Assembly (NCBI RefSeq): GCF_030733385.1
Contig: NZ_JASHJC010000015.1
Location: 1 to 64,000, forward strand
From: Roseovarius sp. MMSF_3359
GTDB taxonomy: Bacteria > Pseudomonadota > Alphaproteobacteria > Rhodobacterales > Rhodobacteraceae
Direction of reading: 5' to 3'
DNA: 64,000 nucleotides
In this document: positions 31,749 to 40,167 of the stretch, piece by piece
How positions within the stretch are numbered: the first letter of the stretch is position 1
Layout of the letters: every line of letters begins with the position of its first letter
Notes under the pieces: model-generated
The model's database searches: none
What the model saw: the letters and a program-made list of their open reading frames with translations, nothing else
What the model was told of the DNA's origin: nothing
Program-made: the position numbers and the translations under genes

Positions 31749-32497
31749 TAACTTACCTCGTGTTCCGGGGGTGTTGGGCGGGAACGGTAATCGGCGCCCT
31801 TTAGTTTCAGGCGCAGCGCCTGCCAATGAATAAGCGTGATGGTCCGCAGCGCCCCGGTCGGGCGACGGATCAACGCGCCGAGGATGGAGCGGTTCGACAG
31901 CGGTTTACGTTTGCCGGTGAGGGTGGCGATCACCCCGTCGCTGCCGTTTTTGAAACCGATACGGATGGCGATTTTTTCGGGCGTGATATCGAAATTGAAC
32001 TGATAGTCACCGGCCACATCCTGAAATGGCGAGACATGCATGAGTTTCTTGGCGCTCATGCTGTCGCCACGGGCGATCGGCGCGAACTCCGGCAGGTGAC
32101 AGAGATAACTGTGACGGTCGCCCCAGGGGTTGTTGACCTCGGCAATCACCGCCCGCAGGTCGGCGCCATCGAAAGCCATCCAGAAACTGACCGGGTTGAA
32201 GATATAACCCGCGAAGGAGGGCTGCGTCAGCAACATCACACGGCACCGCGCGGGCAAACCGGCGCGATCAAAGACCTGCCGCGCCCAATCGAGGCCACGG
32301 CCCGCGCCGGTCGGGCCGCCATGGTTCCTGTCATGCACCGCCGTTAGGTTGAACCTGTTGCGCGAAAAAAGCATGGGGCCGGCATCTTCCTCGGGGTCGA
32401 TGAGCACGTAATCGACCCCGTAGGTGAACGCATTGCCGATGCCCCCACGCCGGGCGTGGGTGGTCGATCCGGCGATATGTTCCGGCCAGGACGTCAT
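31748..32497 (-). CDS. DUF1365 family protein
   Basis: This 249-aa soluble protein has the DUF1365 hallmarks: HARRGGIGNAFTYGVDYVLID near the N-terminus, FNPVSFWMAFDG in the middle and EVNNPWGDRHSYLCHL. Across many bacteria the gene lies between an FAD-dependent oxidoreductase and a CFA-type methyltransferase, exactly as here. The biochemical role is not known to me. Four-base and one-base overlaps couple it to both neighbours. Confidence 0.9.
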   Translation of the reverse strand: MTSWPEHIAGSTTHARRGGIGNAFTYGVDYVLIDPEEDAGPMLFSRNRFNLTAVHDRNHGGPTGAGRGLDWARQVFDRAGLPARCRVMLLTQPSFAGYIFNPVSFWMAFDGADLRAVIAEVNNPWGDRHSYLCHLPEFAPIARGDSMSAKKLMHVSPFQDVAGDYQFNFDITPEKIAIRIGFKNGSDGVIATLTGKRKPLSNRSILGALIRRPTGALRTITLIHWQALRLKLKGADYRSRPTPPEHEVS

Positions 32498-33774
32498 ACG
32501 AATTGGCGGTTGAGATGTTTGGCGATGCGCAGCGCGCTGGCAAAGCCGTCTTCGTGGAACCCGTTGCGCAGGTAGGCACCCGCGAACCAGGTGCGGTTCT
32601 GCCCCTGGATCAGCTTCAGCCTCTCCTGCGCACGCAGCGCCGCGGTGTCAAATACCGGGTGGCGGAAGGTCTTGGCGTCATACACAAATTCGTCGCGAAT
32701 GGGCTCCAGCGGGTTGAGCGTGACGAAAAGCGGGTCATCCTCGGGGATGTTCTGCAGCTTGTTCATCCAATAGCTCACACTCACCGGCGAGGTCAGCGGA
32801 TCACCCGATGCGCGGCACACCCAACTGGCCCAGCAAGCGCGGCGGCGGGGCATCTGCGCCGGATCGTGGTGCAGCACCATCTCGTTGTCCTGATAGGTCA
32901 TGTCCGACAGGATCGCATCCTCGTGCCGCGTGGGGTCGGACAAAAGGCGCAGCGCCTGATCGGAATGGCAGGCCATGATCACATGGTCGAAATGCTCTGT
33001 TGCGTGTTTTTCCGTCTGGATCCGGATGCCGGTGTCGACGCGGTCAACGGATCGGACGGGTGTTCCGGGGCGCAGATCGCATCCCTGCTCCGCAAGGTGC
33101 CTGGTCAGACGTGAGACATACTCCACGCTGCCGCCCTTGACGGTCCACCACTGGTGCTGCCCCCAGACACCCAGAAGCGCGTGGTTGCGGAAGAAACGCA
33201 GCAACGACTTGGCCGGAAAGTTCTGAATTTGCTCGGGCGGCGTGGACCAGATCGCACCGCAGAACGGCATGAGGTAAAACCGCTGGAACCAATTGCCGAG
33301 GTCCAGTTCACGTACAAGCTCGCCAATCGTCGTGCTGTCATCCTGCGCCAGCGCCTCGGCATTGGCGTTAAAGCGCAGAATGTCGCGCACCATCCGCAGG
33401 AAGGCAGGGTTTGCGAGATTGAGCGGTTGCGCCAGAAGCGCCTTGAGGCTGGTCAGCGCGTATTCCACGCGGCCCCCGTCAACGCTGACGCCGAAACTCA
33501 TGTTCGAATGCTCCACTGGCACGTCGAGGTCATGGAACATCCGGGTCAGGTTGGGATAGGTCACATGGTTGAAAACGATGAAGCCCGTATCGACGGGTTG
33601 ATCCCCGTTTCGACCGGCAATCACGGTTCGGGCATGCCCGCCCAGGCGCGGCTCGGCCTCGAAAAGGGTTACTTTATGGTGCGGCGATAACAGGTAGGCA
33701 GCGGCCAGACCGGAAATCCCCCCACCAACTATTGCAATCTTCTGGCCATCGGTCCGCAGGGCATCAAACGACAT
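32494..33774 (-). CDS. FAD-dependent oxidoreductase/desaturase-like protein, first gene of the RpoE operon
   Basis: The 426-aa protein begins with an FAD dinucleotide fold (KIAIVGGGISGLAAAYLL, then VTLFEAEPRLGGHARTV) and has the amine-oxidase-like layout, ending with WFAGAYLRNGFHEDGFASAL. It is the lead gene of a seven-gene overlapping operon. The ATG at 33774 is set by GAGGAA upstream and by a promoter whose -10 box lies 24 bases away. Related proteins of the RpoE regulon act on membrane fatty acids (UfaD-type desaturase), and a similar role on unsaturated acyl chains is likely here. It would be induced by singlet oxygen. Confidence 0.9.
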   Translation of the reverse strand: MSFDALRTDGQKIAIVGGGISGLAAAYLLSPHHKVTLFEAEPRLGGHARTVIAGRNGDQPVDTGFIVFNHVTYPNLTRMFHDLDVPVEHSNMSFGVSVDGGRVEYALTSLKALLAQPLNLANPAFLRMVRDILRFNANAEALAQDDSTTIGELVRELDLGNWFQRFYLMPFCGAIWSTPPEQIQNFPAKSLLRFFRNHALLGVWGQHQWWTVKGGSVEYVSRLTRHLAEQGCDLRPGTPVRSVDRVDTGIRIQTEKHATEHFDHVIMACHSDQALRLLSDPTRHEDAILSDMTYQDNEMVLHHDPAQMPRRRACWASWVCRASGDPLTSPVSVSYWMNKLQNIPEDDPLFVTLNPLEPIRDEFVYDAKTFRHPVFDTAALRAQERLKLIQGQNRTWFAGAYLRNGFHEDGFASALRIAKHLNRQFV

Positions 33775-33797
33775 ACTGTTCCTCACGTATTTACAGT

Positions 33798-33827
33798 CGT
33801 TTACGCCCTGCCTCTGAAGCTGGATCA
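33798..33827 (-). promoter_or_regulatory. RpoE-type promoter of the lipid operon
   Basis: On the minus strand TGATCC (33827-33822), 18 bases, then TAAACG (33803-33798). This matches the RpoE promoter of Rhodobacter (TGATCC, ~18, TAA). It gives a leader of roughly 17 bases before ATG 33774. Confidence 0.8.
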
Positions 33828-33834
33828 AAAATAA

Positions 33835-33864
33835 TGATCCACTGCCCGACAGGCTGCGTAACCC
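33835..33864 (+). promoter_or_regulatory. RpoE-type promoter of rpoE-chrR (autoregulation)
   Basis: TGATCC (33835-33840), 18 bases, then TAACCC (33859-33864). The spacing is identical to the divergent promoter, and the two -35 boxes are only 7 bases apart. Transcription would begin near 33871. Confidence 0.8.
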
Positions 33865-33868
33865 CCAC

Positions 33869-34531
33869 ATGTCGAACGTGATGCAACAGAATATCGTGGA
33901 ACCCCGGACACCCGCCGGTTATCATGCTCTTGTGGCATCATCCAAAGATGTAGTTGGGCGAAACTTGAGCGAAATACCTTCTCAGACGTTGTCTGATCAG
34001 ACAGTTTGGATGCTGGCCGTGCGCGATGAGCGCGACAGGCAGGCTTTCGCACAATTGTTTGACTTTTTCGCGCCCCGCCTCAAGGGGTTCATCATGCGCT
34101 CCGGGGTGACCTCGGCCGAGGCCGAGGACATCGTGCAGGATGTCATGCTGTCCGTTTGGCGCAAGGCGTCTTCGTTCGATCCGCATCGGGCGCAGGTTTC
34201 AAGCTGGGTTTACCAGATTGCCCGAAACCGCCAGGTGGACGTCCTGCGCAAGACGCGCCGGCCCGTCCCCGAGGAATTGAAACAGGAGACGACGACGGAT
34301 GTTGATTCCGTCCAGATCATCGCCCTGGAGCAGGAAGCCTCCAAACTGCGTGACGCGCTGGCAACGCTCAGCGACGATCAGCGCGAGATGGTCGAAAAAG
34401 CATATCTGGGCGAGCTCAGCCACAGCGAAATTCAGGCTGAAACCGGGCTCCCCTTGGGAACAATCAAATCGCGCATCCGTCTTGGGTTAGAGCGGCTGCG
34501 TCACGAGCTAAAAGGTACAAGGCAATCATGA
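33869..34531 (+). CDS. rpoE: ECF sigma factor RpoE (singlet-oxygen response)
   Basis: This group 4 sigma factor has region 2 (FAQLFDFFAPRLKGFIMRSG, AEDIVQDVMLSVWRKA) and region 4 (LSHSEIQAETGLPLGTIKSR) and directs RNA polymerase to TGATCC-N18-TAA promoters. The frame is open from ATG 33869, but the predicted transcription start is about 33871, so translation probably begins later; TTG 33965 is one candidate and would keep the whole of region 2. It overlaps chrR by 4 bases, the rule for sigma/anti-sigma pairs. It is held inactive by ChrR until singlet oxygen or certain oxidants appear. Confidence 0.92.
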   Translation: MSNVMQQNIVEPRTPAGYHALVASSKDVVGRNLSEIPSQTLSDQTVWMLAVRDERDRQAFAQLFDFFAPRLKGFIMRSGVTSAEAEDIVQDVMLSVWRKASSFDPHRAQVSSWVYQIARNRQVDVLRKTRRPVPEELKQETTTDVDSVQIIALEQEASKLRDALATLSDDQREMVEKAYLGELSHSEIQAETGLPLGTIKSRIRLGLERLRHELKGTRQS

Positions 34532-35163
34532 CGGATATTGTCCATCATATACCCGACCACTTGTTGTTGAGCTACGCATCGGGATCGCTCCCGCAGCCCT
34601 TTGCCCTGGTTGTCGCGGCGCATGTGTCGATGTGCGACGAATGCCGCGCGCGGCTGGAGGCGCATGAAAGCGTCGGCGGTATGGTCCTGGAAGATAGCGA
34701 CCAGATCATCGTTTCCGACGATGCCAAATCGCGTCTGATGGCGCGGCTTGACGATGCGATGGAGACACAGCCGATCTATGATCGCTCGGGCATCTTCCCC
34801 GCGCCCGTCATGCAGGCGTTGAACGGGTTGCCGCCCAAGTGGAAATCACTCGGCATGGGCGCGCGGCAATCCATCCTCGACGAAAGCGCCGAAGGCAGTG
34901 TCCGGCTTTTGTATATCCCGCCGGGACAGGCCGTGCCGGACCACGGCCATAACGGGCTTGAGTTGACGATGGTCCTGCAGGGAGCGTTCAGCGACGAAAC
35001 CGGGCGTTATGGTGCCGGGGATGTCGAGGTAGCCGATGCGGATCTGGAACACACGCCGATGGCCGAAGAGGGCGAGCCGTGCATCTGCCTTGCGGCGACG
35101 GATGCGTCTTTGCGGTTCAACGCGTGGGTGCCACGCATGTTGCAGCCCTTCTTCCGCATCTGA
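34528..35163 (+). CDS. chrR: Zinc-binding anti-sigma factor ChrR
   Basis: ChrR binds RpoE and blocks it. The N-terminal anti-sigma domain has the zinc ligands H7, H32, C36 and C39 (AAHVSMCDECRARL); the C-terminal cupin-like domain has the HGHNGLE and LEHTP metal motifs needed to sense singlet oxygen. At 211 aa it is the expected size. Coupled to rpoE by an ATGA overlap. All features expected for a functional sensor are present. Confidence 0.93.
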   Translation: MTDIVHHIPDHLLLSYASGSLPQPFALVVAAHVSMCDECRARLEAHESVGGMVLEDSDQIIVSDDAKSRLMARLDDAMETQPIYDRSGIFPAPVMQALNGLPPKWKSLGMGARQSILDESAEGSVRLLYIPPGQAVPDHGHNGLELTMVLQGAFSDETGRYGAGDVEVADADLEHTPMAEEGEPCICLAATDASLRFNAWVPRMLQPFFRI

Positions 35164-35183
35164 CGCAGAACCGGGTTCGGCGC

Positions 35184-36419
35184 TCAGCCCCGCGTCGCGT
35201 TGAGATACCATTTGATGACCGCCCGGCGCTCGTCCTCTTCCATGAAAGAGACGTTGGCGGGCGGCATAGCGTCGCTCACCCCTGAGTGCAGGTAAATCAT
35301 CGGGGCGAAACGTGCGACATCCGCCTCTGTCTCCAAAAACACCATCTTGGGCGCCCGGTGGATACCATCGTAAAACGGCTCGCGCGCGTGACACATGGCG
35401 CAGCGACCTGGGATGATCCCGGCCACTTCTTCGAACCCATCGGCCTTGGCAAACCGTTCCTCGGCGGGGGTCAGGGCGCGTGCCTCGGACGCCTCGTAAC
35501 TTTCGTGTTTCAAGGGCGCCGTACTGAGCCACATCACCGCGATGAAAAGCAGAGTGGTCACAAGCCAGGTCCACCATTTCATGCCCCCGCCCGCATGCAT
35601 CGTGTTGAAGAAATGCCGGATGGTGACCCCCATCAGGAAAATCAGCGCAGCGATGATCCAGTTGTATTCCGTGGCAAAGGCCAGCGGGTAGTGGTTCGAG
35701 AGCATCAGGAAGATCACCGGCAGGGTGAGATAGTTGTTATGGGTCGAGCGTAACTTGGCGATCCGCCCGTATTTCGGGTCCGGTGTACGGCCTTCCTGTA
35801 AATCCTTCACCACGATGCGCTGGTTCGGCATGATGATGAAGAAAACGTTCGCGGTCATGATCGTGGCGGTGAACGCACCCAGATGCAGCATTGTCGCGCG
35901 CCCGGTGAAGATCTGGTTATAGCTCCAGCCCATCGCCACCAACAGTACGAAGAGCAGCACCATCAGCAGTGTCGGCTTTTCTCCGAGGCCCGATTTGCAG
36001 AGGACGTCATAGATCAGCCAGCCGATCGACAGGGACGCCGCCGAGATCACGATGCCCTGCCAGAGCGCCAGATCAGCCTTGCCCTTGTCGATCAGGTAAA
36101 GTTCTCCCCCCACCCAATAGACGATCATCAAAAGCGCCGCGCCGCTGAGCCAGGTCGCGTAGCTCTCCCATTTGAACCAGATCAGGTGGTCGGGCATGTT
36201 TTCCGGCGCCACCAGGTATTTCTGGATGTGGTAGAACCCGCCGCCATGGACCTGCCATTCTTCGCCATAGGCCCCCGCAGGCAGATGCGGCACCTTGCGC
36301 AAACCCAGATCAAGCGCCACGAAATAGAAGGACGACCCGATCCAGGCGATCGCGGTGATCACATGCAGCCACCGGACCGCAAATCCCATCCAATCCCACA
36401 TGATCGCAAAATCGTGCAT
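35184..36419 (-). CDS. puuD: Membrane-bound urate hydroxylase with C-terminal cytochrome c domain (PuuD)
   Basis: It oxidises urate to 5-hydroxyisourate at the inner membrane and passes electrons to the respiratory chain instead of making hydrogen peroxide. The 411-aa protein has 8-9 membrane segments, beginning MGFAVRWLHVITAIAWIGSS. The C-terminal ~90 residues form a cytochrome c domain with CAMCH (haem) and a later methionine-rich SDAMPPANVS that could give the sixth ligand. Many genomes use a cofactor-free or FAD-dependent enzyme instead. It is divergent from the LysR gene at 36530 and ends 20 bases from chrR, so the two stress and purine regions are tightly packed. Confidence 0.93.
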   Translation of the reverse strand: MHDFAIMWDWMGFAVRWLHVITAIAWIGSSFYFVALDLGLRKVPHLPAGAYGEEWQVHGGGFYHIQKYLVAPENMPDHLIWFKWESYATWLSGAALLMIVYWVGGELYLIDKGKADLALWQGIVISAASLSIGWLIYDVLCKSGLGEKPTLLMVLLFVLLVAMGWSYNQIFTGRATMLHLGAFTATIMTANVFFIIMPNQRIVVKDLQEGRTPDPKYGRIAKLRSTHNNYLTLPVIFLMLSNHYPLAFATEYNWIIAALIFLMGVTIRHFFNTMHAGGGMKWWTWLVTTLLFIAVMWLSTAPLKHESYEASEARALTPAEERFAKADGFEEVAGIIPGRCAMCHAREPFYDGIHRAPKMVFLETEADVARFAPMIYLHSGVSDAMPPANVSFMEEDERRAVIKWYLNATRG

Positions 36420-36529
36420 GTCCGCTCTCCGTCAAAAGCCATTCCCGAGGGGTATCGCATCTTTGCCCATTATTCTGAATTCGGGAAAAAAGCCTAGCTC
36501 CTTCAAGTCAAAACTAATAATAATCGGCC

Positions 36530-37441
36530 ATGGCCTATCTCGACAACGTAAAGACATTCGTACGGGTGTATGAACTTGGCAATATGTCAGCGGCCGCACG
36601 GGACCAACGGATCTCTGCAGCGGTCGCATCGGCTCGGATCGCCGCGTTGGAAGAGCACCTGAATGTCCGCCTGTTCCAGCGCACCACGCGGATGCTGAAC
36701 CCCACCGAACAGGGTGTCATGTTCTATCGCGGTGCCTGCAAGATCCTCGAAGCGGTGGACGAAGCCGAGGCCGAGATCACATCGGTCACCCAGACGCCGC
36801 GCGGGTCGCTGCATGTGGCGGCACCGCTTGGCATGGGGCAGCGCCTGATCGCGCCGGCGGTGCCGGAATTCAAGGCGCTCTATCCGCTCATCAACATCCG
36901 CCTGCGCCTGTCCGATCGCAAGCTGGACCTCGCCGGCGAAGGTCTCGATGCGGCGTTTTTCCTGGGCGTGCCCGAGGATTCGTCGCTTCGCATCCGCAAG
37001 ATCGCCGATTGCGAACGTGTGCTTTGTGCGGCGCCGGACTACATCGCCCGCAAGGGCACGCCCAACTCCAGCAATGACCTGAAAACCGACCTGCATGATT
37101 GCCTGAACCTGCGCTATGCGGGCGCGCCGGAGTTTCAATGGCCGTTGCAGTCACCCGACGGTGTCCGACGCGTGGCCGTGTCGGGGCCGTTCGAGTCCGA
37201 TCACGGCGATGTCCTCACCCAATGGGCGCTGGAGGGGCACGGGATCGTCCTGAAACCGCTCTTCGAGGTGGCCGAACACCTGAATGCAGGCCGGTTGGTC
37301 CGCGTGCTGGAAGAGGAACCGCCGGTGCCGATCCAGATGGCCTGCCTCTATGCCCATCGCCGCCGTCAGGACCCCAAAACGCGGCTGCTGATCGACTTCA
37401 TGGTAGAGCACATCAAGGCCTCCCTCCCGGCGGCGGGGTGA
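36530..37441 (+). CDS. LysR-type regulator of the purine region, copy 1 of a paralog pair
   Basis: The 303-aa protein begins MAYLDNVKTFVRVYELG and carries a LysR helix-turn-helix (NMSAAARDQRISAAVASARI). The effector domain contains CERVLCAAPDYIARKG, GVPEDSSLRIRK and DVLTQWALEGHGIVLKP. The same blocks occur in the LysR protein at 48155-49063, so the two are paralogs. It is divergent from puuD and next to uraH and puuE. It probably activates purine breakdown in response to an intermediate such as urate or xanthine; the ligand is inferred, not shown. Confidence 0.9.
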   Translation: MAYLDNVKTFVRVYELGNMSAAARDQRISAAVASARIAALEEHLNVRLFQRTTRMLNPTEQGVMFYRGACKILEAVDEAEAEITSVTQTPRGSLHVAAPLGMGQRLIAPAVPEFKALYPLINIRLRLSDRKLDLAGEGLDAAFFLGVPEDSSLRIRKIADCERVLCAAPDYIARKGTPNSSNDLKTDLHDCLNLRYAGAPEFQWPLQSPDGVRRVAVSGPFESDHGDVLTQWALEGHGIVLKPLFEVAEHLNAGRLVRVLEEEPPVPIQMACLYAHRRRQDPKTRLLIDFMVEHIKASLPAAG

Positions 37442-37493
37442 CCGACCCATAAAAGCCCCATGGAAACCTTTGCGGATGTGGCATCAGATTCCA

Positions 37494-37659
37494 CGCGCGG
37501 AATCAAGGCGCGCAGCGCCGCCGCGCGATCGCCAGACCGCCCGCAAGGGCTGGCGATTTTGCAGGCATGTCAACCAGTCCCAGCTGGGATGACTGGGCTA
37601 CCATAAAGTGCACCCCACCAGCGATTCGTCGCCATCCCGCGGTCTGGCGATCGCGCGGC
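37494..37659 (-). repeat. Palindromic interspersed repeat, copy B
   Basis: Between the convergent LysR and uraH genes, GCCGCGCGATCGCCAGACCG (37520-37539) and its exact inverse (37640-37659) bound a unit of 140 bases, the same length as copy A at 13604-13743. On the minus strand the arms, the inner TGCACTTTAT and the outer CCTTGATTCCG match copy A. The element is non-coding. Confidence 0.8.
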
Positions 37660-37693
37660 CTCTCATCGATTTGGGACTATCGGAGTCGTCAGT

Positions 37694-38047
37694 CTAACTG
37701 CCGCGATAAGTGCTGTAGCCGAAGGGTGAGAGCAGCAGGGGAACGTGGTAGTGGGCGGCTTCCGACATGCCGAACCGCAGCGGGACAACGTCGAGAAATC
37801 GCGGGGTCTCTTCCGCCACGCCGGTCGCGTCGAGGTAATCGCCCGCGTGAAAGACCAGCTCATAGATGCCGGTCTGAAACTCGGCCTCGGGCAGGATCTG
37901 CTCATCGGTCCGGCCATCATCGTTCGTCTGCAGGGTCCGCAGATGTTCGCGGCCATCGCCCGTGATCCGGTAGAGTTCGATCACCAGCCCCTCCGCCGGG
38001 CAACCCCGCGCGGTGTCCAGAACATGCGTCGTCAGATATCCAGCCAT
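37694..38047 (-). CDS. uraH: 5-hydroxyisourate hydrolase (transthyretin-like)
   Basis: The 117-aa protein hydrolyses 5-hydroxyisourate, the PuuD product, to OHCU. It has the family N-terminus [21 protein letters not shown] and the signature C-terminal tetrapeptide YRGS, with the active-site His and Arg expected. The ATG at 38047 is chosen because the family starts there; the frame continues open upstream into an unrelated sequence. It is divergent from puuE with 160 bases between. Confidence 0.95.
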   Translation of the reverse strand: MAGYLTTHVLDTARGCPAEGLVIELYRITGDGREHLRTLQTNDDGRTDEQILPEAEFQTGIYELVFHAGDYLDATGVAEETPRFLDVVPLRFGMSEAAHYHVPLLLSPFGYSTYRGS

Positions 38048-38169
38048 GTCATGCCCTCTTGTTGAAGCGTCCAGGTGGGACCGTTTCTGCCGCGTCCGGC
38101 CCGCAAGGAACATCGGTTTCTTTCCAATAACTCTTTCAAGTAATTTTAGAAAGCCAATCGCATTGTTTT

Positions 38170-38179
38170 GTTCTAGAAC
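38170..38179. promoter_or_regulatory. Palindrome in the uraH-puuE divergent control region
   Basis: GTTCTAGAAC is a perfect 10-base palindrome extended to TTTGTTCTAGAACCAAA with near symmetry, 30 bases before the puuE start. It could be an operator for a purine regulator. No second copy was seen upstream of puuD or xdhA. Confidence 0.35.
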
Positions 38180-38208
38180 CAAATGGAACCGATACGCCGG
38201 AGGCCCCG

Positions 38209-39624
38209 ATGAACCGCTACCCCCGTGACATGCGCGGATATGGGCAGAACGCCCCCGACCCTCAATGGCCGGGCGGGGCCAGGATCGCCGTGCAATTCGT
38301 GCTGAACTACGAAGAGGGGGGTGAAAACTCCCTGCTCCACGGCGATGCGGCGTCCGAGGCGTTTCTGTCGGACATCCCCGGCGCGGCACCCAGGCCCGGT
38401 CGGCGGCACTGGAACATGGAATCCCTTTATGAATACGGCGCGCGTGCCGGGTTCTGGCGGCTGCATCGCCTGTTTACCGGGGCGGGCATTCCGTTGACGA
38501 TCTACGGCGTAGCCACGGCGCTCGCGCGCAGCCCGGAACAGGTGCAGGCGATGAAGGACGCGGGTTGGGAGATCGCCAGCCACGGGTTGAAATGGATCGA
38601 ACACAAGGACATGGCGGAGGCCGAAGAACGCGCCGCCATTGCCGAGGCCGTGCGGCTTCATACTGAGGTCGTGGGCGCGCGCCCGCGCGGGTGGTATACC
38701 GGTCGGTGCAGCGAAAATACCGTGCGGCTGGTGGCCGAGGAAGGCGGTTTCGACTACGTCTCCGACACCTATGACGACGATCTGCCCAGTTGGATCAAGG
38801 TGGGCGAGCGGGATCAGTTGACCATCCCCTACACGCTCGAAGCCAATGACATGCGGTTTGCGGGCAGCCCTGGCTGGGTCACCGGCGAGCATTTCTTTCA
38901 ATACCTGAAGGATGCTTTCGATACGCTCTATGCCGAGGGCGAAGCAGGGCATGCCAAGATGATGTCAGTCGGGCTGCATTGCCGCCTCATCGGGCGGCCC
39001 GGAAAGATCGCTGGGCTCATTCGATTTATCGATTATATTCAAGGCTTTGACGGTGTCTGGTGCCCGCGCCGCATTGATATCGCCGACCATTGGGCCGCGA
39101 CCCATCCCCCGGCCCGCTCTGCCCGGCCGAGCGGTATGGAGAGGGACGATTTCGTCGCCACCTTCGGCGGTATCTTCGAGCACTCGCCATGGATTGCCGA
39201 ACGGGCTTTCGACCTCGAACTTGGCCCCGCCCATGATTGCGCCGCCGGTGTGCATAACGCGCTCTGCCGGATGTTCCGCTCCGCCAGCCACGATGAACGC
39301 CTGGGCGTCCTGACCGCCCATCCGGACCTCGCTGGCAAGCTTGCCGCGGCGGGGAAACTGACGGCGGAAAGCACGTCGGAACAGGCCGGGGCCGGTCTTG
39401 ACCTCCTGACCGATGCGGAGCGTGAGACCTTCCAGAAGCTGAACAGCGACTATGTCGCCAAACACGGGTTCCCCTTTATCATCGCCGTGCGCGACCACGA
39501 CAAAGCCTCGATCCGCGCCGCATTCGAGCGGCGGATTGGCAACGACACAGAGGACGAGTTCGAAGAGGCCTGCAAGCAGGTTGAGCGCATCGCGCAGTTG
39601 CGCCTGCAGGACATGCTGCCATGA
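38209..39624 (+). CDS. puuE: Fused allantoinase (PuuE type) and OHCU decarboxylase
   Basis: The N-terminal ~305 residues are a polysaccharide-deacetylase-fold allantoinase ([47 protein letters not shown]). The C-terminal ~165 residues are a UraD-type OHCU decarboxylase ([38 protein letters not shown]). The decarboxylase gives S-allantoin and the N-terminal half opens it to allantoate, so two consecutive steps sit in one 471-aa chain with the later step first. This saves intermediates from racemising, which is an inference. The stop overlaps allA by four bases. Confidence 0.94.
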   Translation: MNRYPRDMRGYGQNAPDPQWPGGARIAVQFVLNYEEGGENSLLHGDAASEAFLSDIPGAAPRPGRRHWNMESLYEYGARAGFWRLHRLFTGAGIPLTIYGVATALARSPEQVQAMKDAGWEIASHGLKWIEHKDMAEAEERAAIAEAVRLHTEVVGARPRGWYTGRCSENTVRLVAEEGGFDYVSDTYDDDLPSWIKVGERDQLTIPYTLEANDMRFAGSPGWVTGEHFFQYLKDAFDTLYAEGEAGHAKMMSVGLHCRLIGRPGKIAGLIRFIDYIQGFDGVWCPRRIDIADHWAATHPPARSARPSGMERDDFVATFGGIFEHSPWIAERAFDLELGPAHDCAAGVHNALCRMFRSASHDERLGVLTAHPDLAGKLAAAGKLTAESTSEQAGAGLDLLTDAERETFQKLNSDYVAKHGFPFIIAVRDHDKASIRAAFERRIGNDTEDEFEEACKQVERIAQLRLQDMLP

Positions 39625-40115
39625 GCCGGTCATTGACCGCGGCACCCCTGGCTGCCGAAGCATTCGCACCCTATGGCGATGTGATCGAGGCGCGCGGCAC
39701 CCCCACCAAGATGATCAACCAAGGCATGTGCGGGCGGTATCACGACCTTGCCCAACTGGATTTTACCGATGGCCGCGCCGGGATCAGCCTGTTCGACGCC
39801 AAGGCCCGGCACCTGCCCCATGTGGTCGATATGGTCGAACGCCATCCGGCGGGGAGCCAGGCGTTCATGCCCATCTCGCAGGTCAGGTTCCTCGTCATCG
39901 TGGCCGATGATGAAGGCGGCATGCCGGTCAACCCCCAAGCCTTCGTGACCGCGCCGGGGCAATCCATCAATCTGCACCGCGGCGTGTGGCACGGTGTGCT
40001 GGCCCCGATCGGGAGCCCGGGGCAGTTTGTCGTGGTGGACCGGATCGGCGACGGGCCGAACCTGCAAGAACACTGGTTTGACGAACCTTACATCGTCGAG
40101 GCGATCACCATGTAG
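39621..40115 (+). CDS. allA: Ureidoglycolate lyase
   Basis: AllA splits (S)-ureidoglycolate into glyoxylate and urea, the last step of the route. The 164-aa protein has the family start LAAEAFAPYGDVIEARGTPTKMINQG and the cupin-like core LHRGVWHGVLAPIGSP with the catalytic/metal residues expected. It is translationally coupled to puuE (ATGA). The glyoxylate it makes is the direct substrate of the bhc operon at 49060-53424. Confidence 0.94.
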   Translation: MSRSLTAAPLAAEAFAPYGDVIEARGTPTKMINQGMCGRYHDLAQLDFTDGRAGISLFDAKARHLPHVVDMVERHPAGSQAFMPISQVRFLVIVADDEGGMPVNPQAFVTAPGQSINLHRGVWHGVLAPIGSPGQFVVVDRIGDGPNLQEHWFDEPYIVEAITM

Positions 40116-40167
40116 GCCATCCCTGCAGGCGCGCCGCCGATTTTCAACTATGGTGGAGGAGGAACCT

